A stretch of DNA of 64,000 bases. Origin: JADGNZ01 sp963715895. Lineage in GTDB: Bacteria > Acidobacteriota > Thermoanaerobaculia > Gp7-AA8. The position numbers were made by a program, and so were the translations under genes. Under the pieces are notes generated by a model, which was not told where the DNA came from, ran no database searches, and saw nothing but the letters and a program-made list of their open reading frames with translations. Shown here in pieces: positions 56,739-64,000 of the stretch; positions within the stretch are counted from its first letter, which is position 1, and every line of letters begins with the position of its first letter. The stretch covers positions 2,356,001 to 2,420,000 of the forward strand of contig OY970284.1 in NCBI GenBank assembly GCA_963715895.1. The letters run 5' to 3'.

Positions 56739-58337
56739 TCAAATCCGGGGCGGCGTTGAGGTTGACGCCGGCTTTTTCTTCGGGCGAATTTGCCCGCGCG
56801 CGATGAACGCTTCGCGATCCGCGGCGAGATTCGAATCCGCTTCGGCGAGAGAGACCGCCTTTTGCGCGAGGTAGCGCCGTCTCTCGTACTCGCGCGTTTC
56901 GGCATCGGAAAGGCGGTTCTGCCGGAGCATTTGAACGACGAAGCGCCGGGCCTGCGGCAAGTTCGGCAGCTTCACGTAGCACTCCCGTTTCTTGAGGCTG
57001 GTGAAGGTGCTCGCGGCGTCGGAGACCTTCTCTTCCCGGCTCCGCTCCGCGTCGTGGCTCTTCTCGTAGTCGTAGTAGGGCATGAGCATCGCCTGCTCGC
57101 CGATCGTCTGGCTGAAAGCCGAGTTGTACGTTTGCGAACGCCCGTCAGTCTCCGAGGCGTGTCCTTCTTCGCTCGTCGTGACGCTTGCTGAGACGTTGCG
57201 TCCGGTCGTCGAAGAGCTGGTGTTGCTCAAGGTCATCATGTGTTCGAGCTTGTGGCGGGTGACCATGCGGTAGTACGTCTCGACAATCTGGCGCTCGTTG
57301 ATTGTCGGGAGAAGCATGTCCTGAGCGAGCGAGGCGGCGCTTTCGAAACGAAGACCACCGAACACGACTTTGATTTGAGCCTCGCTTGCGAGCGCATCGG
57401 ATAGCTCTTCGTCGCGTCCGAGCTGTCCGAAACGCTGATGGCAGAGGATGAGGCTCAGCCCTCCCTTCCGGCTTTCGTCGAGCATTGCCGGAACGTCGTG
57501 CGTCAGATATTCGTGGAACTCGTCGAGGCAAAGAATGTAGGACTTCTTTGTGCCGGCCCTTCGAAGTGCGATCTCCCGGAACTCGTTGAAGAGGAGCGCA
57601 GCGAGAAGCCGGGCAGCTTCGTTCGGGAGGACGCGCGAAGGGGCGAGGTTCACGAGGATGATTGCGTTCTCGTCGATCGCTTTTGCGATGTCGAGCTTGT
57701 GCGTTTTGAGTCCGAGCATTCGTCGCACGGGCGGATAAGCGAGCAGCCGGTCGATTCGGCGGCGGCTCGATGCGACGAGCTGCTGGAACTGGTTGTCCGA
57801 CTGTTTCGAAAGAAAGAGCGCCCTCCAGGTATCGCGCGAATGAGTGTCGCGGAGAACGTCGCCGGCATACGCGCGGAGGCGCTGGTTCTCAGGATGGAGG
57901 AGAAGCGAGGCTGTCGGCAGCGTCTCACCGGTCTCCGCGGCGAACTGGTAGACGTGGCGGAGGACTTCGGAGAGCTGCGGGGTTTCGTCGGCGTTCTCAG
58001 CTCCCCATCCTTTGAGCGTCGCTTCCAAGCGTCGCCCGACTGACGCGGCGATGGTGTCCTGGTCGCTCACGCCGTCCGTGTAAAAAGGGTTGTAGCCCGT
58101 GACGAACTCAGGATCGGACGGGTTCAGGAGATAGACGGGGCGATCGGTGCGAAGGAAGGCGAGGAACTCAAGGAGAGCGGTGTAGAGCGTGCCGTGCCAG
58201 TCGATGAGGCAGAAGCCTTTTCGCTCGTGGTAGGCGGATTGGAGGAACCATTCGAGGAACTTCGATTTGCCGTAGCCGGAGCTTCCCACGACGTGCATGT
58301 GCGTTTGCGGGAGCGTACGGAGCAGGCGGTCGAACAT
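56739..58337 (-). CDS. TraD/VirD4-type conjugation-like ATPase 2
   Basis: A 532-aa protein. Walker A is VGSSGYGKSKFLEW (K24) and Walker B is SYILCLDEFHEYL (near 275), followed by LSLILCHQRFGQLGRD. This is the type IV secretion DNA-binding/TraM-recognition layout. The last 120 residues are charged and helical. It shares the DEFH-(K/E)-(F/Y) Walker B wording with ATPase 1, so the two are related copies. There is no transmembrane anchor, but the next gene upstream encodes one. Confidence 0.8.
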   Translation of the reverse strand: MFDRLLRTLPQTHMHVVGSSGYGKSKFLEWFLQSAYHERKGFCLIDWHGTLYTALLEFLAFLRTDRPVYLLNPSDPEFVTGYNPFYTDGVSDQDTIAASVGRRLEATLKGWGAENADETPQLSEVLRHVYQFAAETGETLPTASLLLHPENQRLRAYAGDVLRDTHSRDTWRALFLSKQSDNQFQQLVASSRRRIDRLLAYPPVRRMLGLKTHKLDIAKAIDENAIILVNLAPSRVLPNEAARLLAALLFNEFREIALRRAGTKKSYILCLDEFHEYLTHDVPAMLDESRKGGLSLILCHQRFGQLGRDEELSDALASEAQIKVVFGGLRFESAASLAQDMLLPTINERQIVETYYRMVTRHKLEHMMTLSNTSSSTTGRNVSASVTTSEEGHASETDGRSQTYNSAFSQTIGEQAMLMPYYDYEKSHDAERSREEKVSDAASTFTSLKKRECYVKLPNLPQARRFVVQMLRQNRLSDAETREYERRRYLAQKAVSLAEADSNLAADREAFIARGQIRPKKKPASTSTPPRI

Positions 58338-58340
58338 TGA

Positions 58341-59108
58341 TTACTGCGCGGACTTCGCGCGGTCGATGAATTGCTGGATGAGATCGACGAGCATTCGGAT
58401 TCCGTCGTCGGTATTGATCTCCGGGTGGGCGGCCAGGAAGGCATGTTCGCGCGCCATGATTTGAATCTTCAGGCTCTCGCCGACCGCAAGCATGTCCATT
58501 CTTGCGAGCATTGATTCGAATTCAGCTTGAAGATTGCGAGAGATTCGGCTGCGGTCGTCCTTCGGTTCGGGCTGAACGGTTTCCGGAAAAACGAATCCGG
58601 AGAACTTCACCCCGTATGTCTTCTCGATGTCCGTACAATCGGGCCGCGCTGAGTAGCAGAGCAGGACGCCGCAGTGCTTCGCGATGAAGGCATCGAGCTT
58701 GACCGGTTCGCTTCCCGCTTCACGAAACGTGCGGACGAAGGTGTGAATCCTGAGCGGATCGGGCTCGTACCCCACGGTGAAGTACCTATCTGTCGCATCC
58801 CTCCCGGCTCCTGGCCGTGCTGCAGGAATCCACGGTGAAATCCTACGAGGATCGAGATGTACAACAAGGTCTCCCGCCTCGGGTCGGTAACTTCCTCCGG
58901 CCGCGAGCGCCGTTCCTGACGCGCGGTACACGAGCGTCTTCGGGGCTACGTTTTTCAGCGGAACTTTTGGAGAAAGAATCGCATCGAGAGCACCACGGTT
59001 CGCTCGGAAAAAGAAGATCGCGGCGATGGCGAGAGCGGCTCCGATCACGCCTCCGAAGAAGAAACATTCGAGGAGGTCTACGGTCTGAGTGGAAGAGTCG
59101 ATCAGCAT
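58341..59108 (-). CDS. Membrane protein of the conjugation-like module
   Basis: A 255-aa protein with one N-terminal span (CFFFGGVIGAALAIAAIFFF) and a soluble domain with GSYRPEAGDLVVHLDPRRIS and a helical C-terminus (LVDLIQQFIDRAKSAQ). Not recognised. It is three bases from ATPase 2 and is transcribed with it. A VirB-like membrane partner or docking factor for the ATPases is a reasonable inference. Confidence 0.6.
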   Translation of the reverse strand: MLIDSSTQTVDLLECFFFGGVIGAALAIAAIFFFRANRGALDAILSPKVPLKNVAPKTLVYRASGTALAAGGSYRPEAGDLVVHLDPRRISPWIPAARPGAGRDATDRYFTVGYEPDPLRIHTFVRTFREAGSEPVKLDAFIAKHCGVLLCYSARPDCTDIEKTYGVKFSGFVFPETVQPEPKDDRSRISRNLQAEFESMLARMDMLAVGESLKIQIMAREHAFLAAHPEINTDDGIRMLVDLIQQFIDRAKSAQ

Positions 59109-59150
59109 GTCGTTATGTCCGCGCCGATGTGACCGGCGCGGGACTGCCTC

Positions 59151-59381
59151 TCACTGCCGGGAGTCAACTACCGTGCTTCGATTGCGAACGCGAATCGCTA
59201 CCTGGCCCGGAATCCTGAGTGTGCGGTAGATGCGCCGCCCTGGTCGCTGCGTCGGAAGGATCATCACTCCCGGCTCTTTGATGAAAACCCGACGAATCGA
59301 TTCATCGCTCAGATTCCAAAGGTACGCTAGTTCCTTGACCGAGTAGAAGTAGTTCTCATCGAGGTTAGGCTGAAATTCCAC
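59151..59381 (-). CDS. Excisionase-like HTH protein
   Basis: A 76-aa protein. YFYSVKELAYLWNLSDESIR is a MerR/HTH_17-type winged helix-turn-helix typical of Xis and related DNA-bending proteins, followed by a basic beta wing (PGRRIYRTLRIPGQVAIRV). The GTG start at 59381 has GGGGGA at good spacing. Its place 630 bases from attR and on the far side from integrase suggests Xis, though a transcriptional role is possible. Confidence 0.65.
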   Translation of the reverse strand: MEFQPNLDENYFYSVKELAYLWNLSDESIRRVFIKEPGVMILPTQRPGRRIYRTLRIPGQVAIRVRNRSTVVDSRQ

Positions 59382-59559
59382 GAGTCCCCCAGTGAGGGGG
59401 AGTTGCTGTCCGCGTGTCCCTCGATGAACGCGTGAGCCGGAGCCACTTCCGGCGGGAAGATGGTACTCCCGGCGAGCGCATCCCGTGAGGTGTCGGGCGC
59501 TTTTGGCGTTTCTGGCGGATCGACGAGCGTAGAATCCAAGCTGTCCGGAGAAGAGAACG

Positions 59560-59892
59560 ATGGCCGAAGACGACGACGAAAGTATCGAAAACGAGATATT
59601 GCCGCAGCATTCGGGGAGTGAGGTGCAGGTGCTGCGTGATCTCATCAGCGCCAATTCGCACGATCCTGCGTGGGTCCTCGGCGAGTTTGCGGTGGCCCTC
59701 GGGATGCTCGCCGGCGACACGAAGCACGACATGGGCGAGCCGCGCTATCTCGAACTGGAGCACGATCTGATCGAACTACGGAAGCGCTGGCTCACGCGGT
59801 TCCCGGAACTGAACGACCTTCGCAAGCTGCGCTGGACTACTTCAGTTGAGGACATGCCGGAGCTGCCGGAGGGATGGCGCAAAGCGCGGTGA
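59560..59892 (+). CDS. Hypothetical protein near attR
   Basis: A 110-aa acidic protein with a good GGAGAAGAG site. EILPQHSGSEVQVLRDLISA and LVEAA-free helical stretches (YLELEHDLIELRKRWLTRFP) suggest an all-alpha fold. Not recognised. It is the last prophage gene before attR, the usual spot for cargo or control genes. Confidence 0.55.
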   Translation: MAEDDDESIENEILPQHSGSEVQVLRDLISANSHDPAWVLGEFAVALGMLAGDTKHDMGEPRYLELEHDLIELRKRWLTRFPELNDLRKLRWTTSVEDMPELPEGWRKAR

Positions 59893-60006
59893 AGCTCGGG
59901 GCCGCGTGTGTAATACGTGTGTGACCCCGGCTTTTCTGGCGTCTTCGTTGCTTCTGGGGTAACGTAGAATCAGTAACTTACACAAACTGCGAACCCCGTC
60001 ACGATC

Positions 60007-60028
60007 CAATTCCGTCCCTGGGCACCAC
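60007..60028 (+). other. attR core (prophage right attachment site)
   Basis: Exact second copy of the 22-bp sequence beginning caattccgtccctgggc that ends tRNA-Phe at 17236-17257. Here it is not part of a tRNA. The flanking bases differ on both sides, so the repeat length is precisely 22. It marks the right end of the element. Confidence 0.92.
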
Positions 60029-60348
60029 ATAAATCGTTCTCTCGCGGTTGGTCGGATCTTCCGCGCCGAGACGCAGGTTCGCGTACCACGAGGAGGCGAC
60101 CGGGGTCAGCGGGTCGAATCAGAGTCCAGACTCGGGGTCCCTGTCGGCAGGCTAAGAATTGAGACAGGGTATATCAGCGCTCGGCGACTACTTCGCCTCT
60201 TCGCCTCCGGTTGCGCTGCTTCCACGAATGCTCGCGCCGATACCAGCACCCCTTTGTGCGGTGAACAACGTGAAGCTAGCAGCTAGGTGGGTAGGGAAAT
60301 GCGCTCCCGCGTCACTCCATAGGTGAAGAGATCATCGAGGAGGCTTCT
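60029..60348. other. Non-coding gap right of attR
   Basis: About 320 bases. It has one inverted repeat, CCCTGTC (60139-60145) with GACAGGG (60163-60169), followed by TATATC, a possible promoter for the receptor gene. No tRNA remnant beyond the 22-bp core and no gene is seen. Confidence 0.5.
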
Positions 60349-62409
60349 GTGCGCTATCGGATATGCGTTTCCGCGTTAGCTCTAGCCATCGCCGTCACGG
60401 TGCCGGCGCAGGGACCTGTGCCTCAACCTAGTTCCTCTCAGCCGGCCCCGGCTCCAGCTTCAGCGACTCAAACTGCGCCCTCGATGGAAGCTCCGCCACC
60501 TCAACAGCCTGTCCCTCAAGCGCCGCCGCGCATCGGTGTGATTCTCTCGGTCACTGGAGAGGCTGCCAAGTACGGAGTAGCCGCAAAGAATGGGGTCGAT
60601 CTTGCGCTGGAGGAAGCGAACAAATCTGGCGGAGTCGGAAACAGAACAATCACTATTGATTTCGTCGACGCGAAGAGCGATCCGAAAGTCGCGGCCGATG
60701 CTCTCAATCGCATGGCGAAAGATGGCGTGCAGGTCATCGTCGGTGACGTTTCAAGCGACACAACACTTAAGATGGCTCCGCTTGCACAGCAAAATCACAT
60801 CGTGCTCCTTTCACCGGGTGCGTCTGCGCCAGCGATTTCCGAAATGGGAAATTTCATATTCAGGAATTGGCAATCTGACGTTCATGAGGCGAAAGCCGAC
60901 GCGAGCCTTGCGACGGACACTCTCAGCTGGAAAAAGATCGCGGTCGTCGCGATCGGCCAGTCGTACAGCATTGGTCTTGCAAAGACATTCATGAGCACGG
61001 CGAAGGACGCGGGTGCGAACGTAACTGAATATCGATTTCAGTCGAATACAGTCGACTTTCGCTCACAGATCGCGCAAATCAAGCACCAATCGTATGACGG
61101 CATCTACTTAGTCGGGTACGGCACATCGCTCGCTGCATTCGTCAGACAAAAAGCGGAGTTAGGTGTTGCCACTCCGGTTTTGTCAGTTCAGGCATTCGAC
61201 GCACCGGAGACTTTGATCCCTGAAGCCGAAGGAGTGATCTTTTCGTCGACGGAAGGCCCCAATCAAGCAGACCCTAACGTGAAGCGATTTCGCGAACGAT
61301 ACAAAGACAAATATCGCGCCGAGCCGACGCTTTGTGCCGACAGTGGCTACGATGCGATCGGGATTGTTGTGCTGGCGATGAGACGGGCCGGCCCATCGTC
61401 GGTAGCCATTCAGCAACAGCTGAAGGATATCAACTATCCCGGAGCAGCAGGACCGACAGAATTTGATGAGCACGGTGACGTTCCGAAGGAAATCGTGTTC
61501 CGCCACGTCGTCAAAGGGCGTGTCTTACCGATCGGGCCACAGGGGTTCGGTTGGACAGGTATCGTCACATGGTTCCGTCAACAGCTAAAAGATGCTTCCG
61601 CCAAGGTGGTCACGGCTGTATTGGGTATGATCGGGCTGGCAATCCTTGGCGCGTTCGTCCGGCTTCGGCCACGTCTGCGAGAGATTTTCGAATGGCAATG
61701 GCTAAGCCGTCGGTTTGCCCTTCGTAGCGCACTCAGTCGTCGCAGCGCGCGCATTGTGACGATCGACGACTATGTTTATCTCCTCACAAAAATGCGAACT
61801 CGTGCGCTGCGGCTACGCAGCAACAAGGGGAACGGGACCTCGCTAGTCATGCATATCTATACGAGGCAGATTCCTCGTGACTGGCCACTTTGGGAACGGC
61901 AGGCGGATGATCTTGAGTCTCCCAAGACACCGCTGGAAGAGTATTTCTTCGGGTTTAGAGACTTCGTGAAGGGTGACCATGTCGTCTTGAGACGCACGAT
62001 TATCATTGATGCCTCAGACAGTCCAAGGGGGAAGGAACGGTTAGCGATGCTACGACGCGACGTTGAATCACAATATTTCGATCAGTATCTTGATGCCTTG
62101 CATTCAGGTCCGAACGACGCGTTCTACTACTGCCACAAGGATACGTGGCCGAATTGGCTGTCGGACGTGGTGTTTTTTGGACTACAAGACGAAGGTCCGA
62201 TTCGCTGGCTGTGGGGCGTAACTACGAGCTATTCTTCCGGAGACGAACTTATACTCATGCGTCTTCATAGACTTGGCGCCAAGAAGCCACCCAAACACCT
62301 GCCATTACCGTGGCGGCTCTGCAACCTGGATGATCTCGCTCTTCCACCAGAGCGCGTGCTTAGTAGGATGCTACCCCTAGACGGCCTTGGCGCCGCTGAA
62401 CTGCAATGA
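60349..62409 (+). CDS. Exported amino-acid-receptor-like protein with cytoplasmic domain of unknown type
   Basis: A 686-aa protein, GTG start with GGAGG upstream. A signal peptide (residues 1-20) and a Pro/Gln-rich linker precede a type-1 periplasmic binding domain of the leucine-binding (LIVBP) family at about 62-405: RIGVILSVTGEAAKYGVAAK, VQVIVGDVSSDTTLKMAP. One membrane span follows at about 420-438. Residues 440-686 are cytoplasmic and match nothing I recognise. Instead of handing an amino acid to a transporter, the domain would signal across the membrane. The stop overlaps the KamA gene by four bases. Confidence 0.75.
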   Translation: MRYRICVSALALAIAVTVPAQGPVPQPSSSQPAPAPASATQTAPSMEAPPPQQPVPQAPPRIGVILSVTGEAAKYGVAAKNGVDLALEEANKSGGVGNRTITIDFVDAKSDPKVAADALNRMAKDGVQVIVGDVSSDTTLKMAPLAQQNHIVLLSPGASAPAISEMGNFIFRNWQSDVHEAKADASLATDTLSWKKIAVVAIGQSYSIGLAKTFMSTAKDAGANVTEYRFQSNTVDFRSQIAQIKHQSYDGIYLVGYGTSLAAFVRQKAELGVATPVLSVQAFDAPETLIPEAEGVIFSSTEGPNQADPNVKRFRERYKDKYRAEPTLCADSGYDAIGIVVLAMRRAGPSSVAIQQQLKDINYPGAAGPTEFDEHGDVPKEIVFRHVVKGRVLPIGPQGFGWTGIVTWFRQQLKDASAKVVTAVLGMIGLAILGAFVRLRPRLREIFEWQWLSRRFALRSALSRRSARIVTIDDYVYLLTKMRTRALRLRSNKGNGTSLVMHIYTRQIPRDWPLWERQADDLESPKTPLEEYFFGFRDFVKGDHVVLRRTIIIDASDSPRGKERLAMLRRDVESQYFDQYLDALHSGPNDAFYYCHKDTWPNWLSDVVFFGLQDEGPIRWLWGVTTSYSSGDELILMRLHRLGAKKPPKHLPLPWRLCNLDDLALPPERVLSRMLPLDGLGAAELQ

Positions 62410-63614
62410 ACCGAACGAGTCGGGATCTTTCGCCGTGGTCAACCGTCACCGAAGTCGATTGGAACTCGTGGACATGGCAACTGCGTAACGCACTTCATTC
62501 GGTTGACGATCTCAACGCAGCTTTGCAGTGGACTGGCGCGCCGGTCGTTCCGGAGTCAGATGCTCTCCGTGAGCTGACCGTTCATGGGTTCGAGTTCAAG
62601 GTAACGCCACACATGATTCTAGCGCTGCAAGATGCATTGAATCGCGATGTTCGCGGTGCGTGGATGGCGTTTTCTTCTTGTTTCGTGCCGACAGAAGGTG
62701 AACATCTCCGCTCAGGCATCGAATCTGGCGACGATCGCATAGGCGAAGAGGAGCCGCAGGCGAATCCGGTTCACGCGATTACGAGTTTCTACGAGAATCG
62801 CGCTCTTTTTCGCGTAACGCACATGTGCGCAGCGTATTGCCGATATTGTTTTCGCCGCCGGATGGTCGGTGACGGCGAGGGAGCGTGGAATCGTCGCGAG
62901 ATCGAAGAGGGCATTGCATTTGTCGCGCGGACCCCGGCTGTGCGAGAGGTCATCCTGTCCGGCGGCGATCCCTTTATTCTGAGTGACGACCGCCTTCGGT
63001 ATGTCATCGATTCATTGCGCGCTATTCCGCATGTCCGTCGGTTGCGGATCGATACCAAGGTCCTCACGATGATGCCGCAACGGATCACGCCGCAACTCGT
63101 TGACGTCCTTGCCTCGGCGAAGCCGTTCTACGTGATAAGTCACTTCACGCATCCATATGAGTTAACGGAAGAGGTGCTTCAGGCGTGTGCCCGACTGGTT
63201 GATCGTGGGATAATCGTCGGTTCCCACACGCCGATGCTGCGTGGCGTGACGGACAGCGCCGATGTACTGTGTGAGCTATTTGAGACTCTTGTCGATCACC
63301 GCGTCCTCCCGTATTACCTTATTCATTTCATTCCGACCGCATGGACAGAACATTTCCGCGTTCCTCTGGAGGAGGCTCTCGACATTGTTCGGGGGGTGCA
63401 GGCTAAGTGCGGTGGATTGAGTGTGCCAGCGTTCATCGTCTATCTGCCCGACGCCGGAGGGAAGGTCGTTCTATCACCGAACTACTTGGTCAGGAGAGTG
63501 CCCGCTGGTTACATATTCAAGGCTCACGACGGCCGAGAGATCCTGTATGAAGAATCGGATGTTCCCGCGGCTACTTCGACAATCGGGGGCAACCCTGCGG
63601 AGCGAACACCGTAA
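62406..63614 (+). CDS. KamA-family radical SAM aminomutase
   Basis: A 402-aa protein. C141-x3-C145-x2-C148 (MCAAYCRYCFRRR) binds the 4Fe-4S cluster and SAM. LSGGDPFILSDD is the conserved SAM/PLP strand. LPDAGGKVVLSPNY carries the lysine in the position that holds pyridoxal phosphate in lysine 2,3-aminomutase. Relatives make beta-lysine, beta-glutamate or modify EF-P. It overlaps the receptor gene by four bases (ATGA), so the two are made together. No EF-P or lysine-catabolic gene is near. Activity on a specific amino acid is not known. Confidence 0.88.
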   Translation: MNRTSRDLSPWSTVTEVDWNSWTWQLRNALHSVDDLNAALQWTGAPVVPESDALRELTVHGFEFKVTPHMILALQDALNRDVRGAWMAFSSCFVPTEGEHLRSGIESGDDRIGEEEPQANPVHAITSFYENRALFRVTHMCAAYCRYCFRRRMVGDGEGAWNRREIEEGIAFVARTPAVREVILSGGDPFILSDDRLRYVIDSLRAIPHVRRLRIDTKVLTMMPQRITPQLVDVLASAKPFYVISHFTHPYELTEEVLQACARLVDRGIIVGSHTPMLRGVTDSADVLCELFETLVDHRVLPYYLIHFIPTAWTEHFRVPLEEALDIVRGVQAKCGGLSVPAFIVYLPDAGGKVVLSPNYLVRRVPAGYIFKAHDGREILYEESDVPAATSTIGGNPAERTP

Positions 63615-63796
63615 TTGTTTTCTCTCTCGCGATAAGCGCCATGGCGTGGCCCAGAAGTCTACTTCACTCCTAAACTCGCTGCGTGGCTTGCGCTCGGAGC
63701 TACGTCAGAGCCGTGCCGGCCGCGGAGCCCGGCGGGATTTGAAGGGGCCGGGCCTTCGTTTCGCCAAATGAGGCGAATGCTGGAACCGACATCGCG

Positions 63797-63825
63797 TTGA
63801 CGTACGCGATTGGCGTAGGTACGCT
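63797..63825 (+). promoter_or_regulatory. Sigma-70-type promoter, near-leaderless
   Basis: TTGACG (63797-63802), 17 bases, TACGCT (63820-63825). The ATG at 63834 is eight bases from the -10, so the mRNA would be almost leaderless. TACGC (63803-63807) and GCGTA (63813-63817) form an inverted repeat in the spacer, a candidate operator for the encoded RHH protein. Confidence 0.55.
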
Positions 63826-63833
63826 GGCATACC

Positions 63834-64000
63834 ATGAGGCGGACCACGGTGAAGCTCCAGGACGATCTGGACGCGAAGTTGCGTCACGAGGCCACGTGCA
63901 GCGGTAGCACGATCGCAGACGTCACACGAGAGGCGATCGAAGCGCATGGGGACCGAAGCGCGCGACGGAACCTCATCGCGACGAAGGCGGGGCGAAGCGG
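63834..64000 (+). CDS. Ribbon-helix-helix antitoxin-like protein (cut by window edge)
   Basis: The first 55 codons are present. RRTTVKLQDDLDAKLRHEAT, then GSTIADVTREAIEAH, is the Arc/CopG-type ribbon-helix-helix pattern (alternating strand residues, two helices). It is typical of the VapB/CopG antitoxins that repress their own promoter. The partner toxin would lie beyond the window. Confidence 0.65.
   Translation, partial: MRRTTVKLQDDLDAKLRHEATCSGSTIADVTREAIEAHGDRSARRNLIATKAGRS

Larger units (their letters stand above)
17258..60028. mobile_element. Integrated podovirus-like prophage at tRNA-Phe
   Basis: About 42.8 kb bounded by the two 22-bp att cores. It has a tyrosine integrase next to attL, an excisionase-like gene near attR, a repressor-type region, SSB, primase, nuclease and resolvase genes, and a full leftward packaging/head/tail cluster (terminase 41-43 kb, portal, scaffold, capsid, tail proteins, internal virion proteins, lysis-type genes down to 24 kb). 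No tape-measure, sheath or baseplate genes are seen. All recognised genes appear intact, so it may be inducible. An unusual extra is the conjugation-like ATPase/replication-relaxation block at 54-59 kb. Confidence 0.92.

Overview
The window is a GC-rich bacterial chromosome segment carrying one complete integrated phage. The host is probably an Acidobacteriota-type soil or sediment bacterium. That is an inference from gene content: a large Asp-box (BNR) secreted protein, carboxypeptidase-regulatory-like surface proteins, Gfo/Idh oxidoreductase, an ECF sigma/anti-sigma/Spy-like cassette, and dispersed REPIN-like palindrome pairs. No rRNA or other taxonomic marker is present.

Left host arm (1-17,256). 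A truncated methyltransferase is joined to a Gly/Arg-rich tail. It is followed by a secreted-protein cluster (TlpA-like thioredoxin, a small eight-cysteine exported protein, a carboxypeptidase-regulatory-like protein) and a 1,083-aa Asp-box protein. Next come a leftward response-regulator/oxidoreductase pair, an ABC-type ATPase whose catalytic motifs are all degenerate, and the leftward operon ECF sigma, zinc-finger anti-sigma, Spy-like periplasmic protein. The arm ends with an EamA transporter, a chemoreceptor fused to a peptide-binding-protein domain, a polyprenyl diphosphate synthase, a 21-bp minisatellite and tRNA-Phe(GAA).

Prophage (17,258-60,028). A 22-bp copy of the tRNA-Phe 3' end recurs at 60,007-60,028, so the element is about 42.8 kb with clear attL and attR. 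In order it holds: the integrase; a leftward regulatory operon that looks like a split repressor; rightward small early genes; an HNH gene; a compact three-hairpin RNA candidate; a likely Acb2/Tad1-hairpin anti-CBASS/Thoeris sponge; SSB and satellites; lysis-type genes; and a long leftward virion cluster (internal virion proteins, adaptor, tail and fibre proteins, capsid, scaffold, portal, terminase). No tape-measure or sheath gene is seen, so a short-tailed (podovirus-like) virion is likely. Beyond terminase are tightly overlapping small genes, RusA, an OB-fold protein, a PD-(D/E)XK nuclease, YopX and endonuclease VII-like genes. The right end holds a roughly 660-nt array of long perfect helices that looks like a large ornate non-coding RNA, a CHC2/TOPRIM primase, and a leftward conjugation-like module: two TraD/HerA-type ATPases, a replication-relaxation-family protein and a membrane protein. 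An excisionase-like HTH gene lies near attR.

Right host arm (60,029-64,000). A two-gene, translationally coupled operon encodes an exported amino-acid-receptor-like protein with a transmembrane segment and an unrecognised cytoplasmic domain, plus a KamA-family radical-SAM aminomutase. The window ends inside a ribbon-helix-helix antitoxin-like gene.

The observations most worth following up are the ornate RNA, the conjugation-like module inside a phage, the receptor-KamA operon and the Acb2/Tad1-like protein. Several genes of 32-57 codons that are easily missed are listed as features with their start and stop overlaps.
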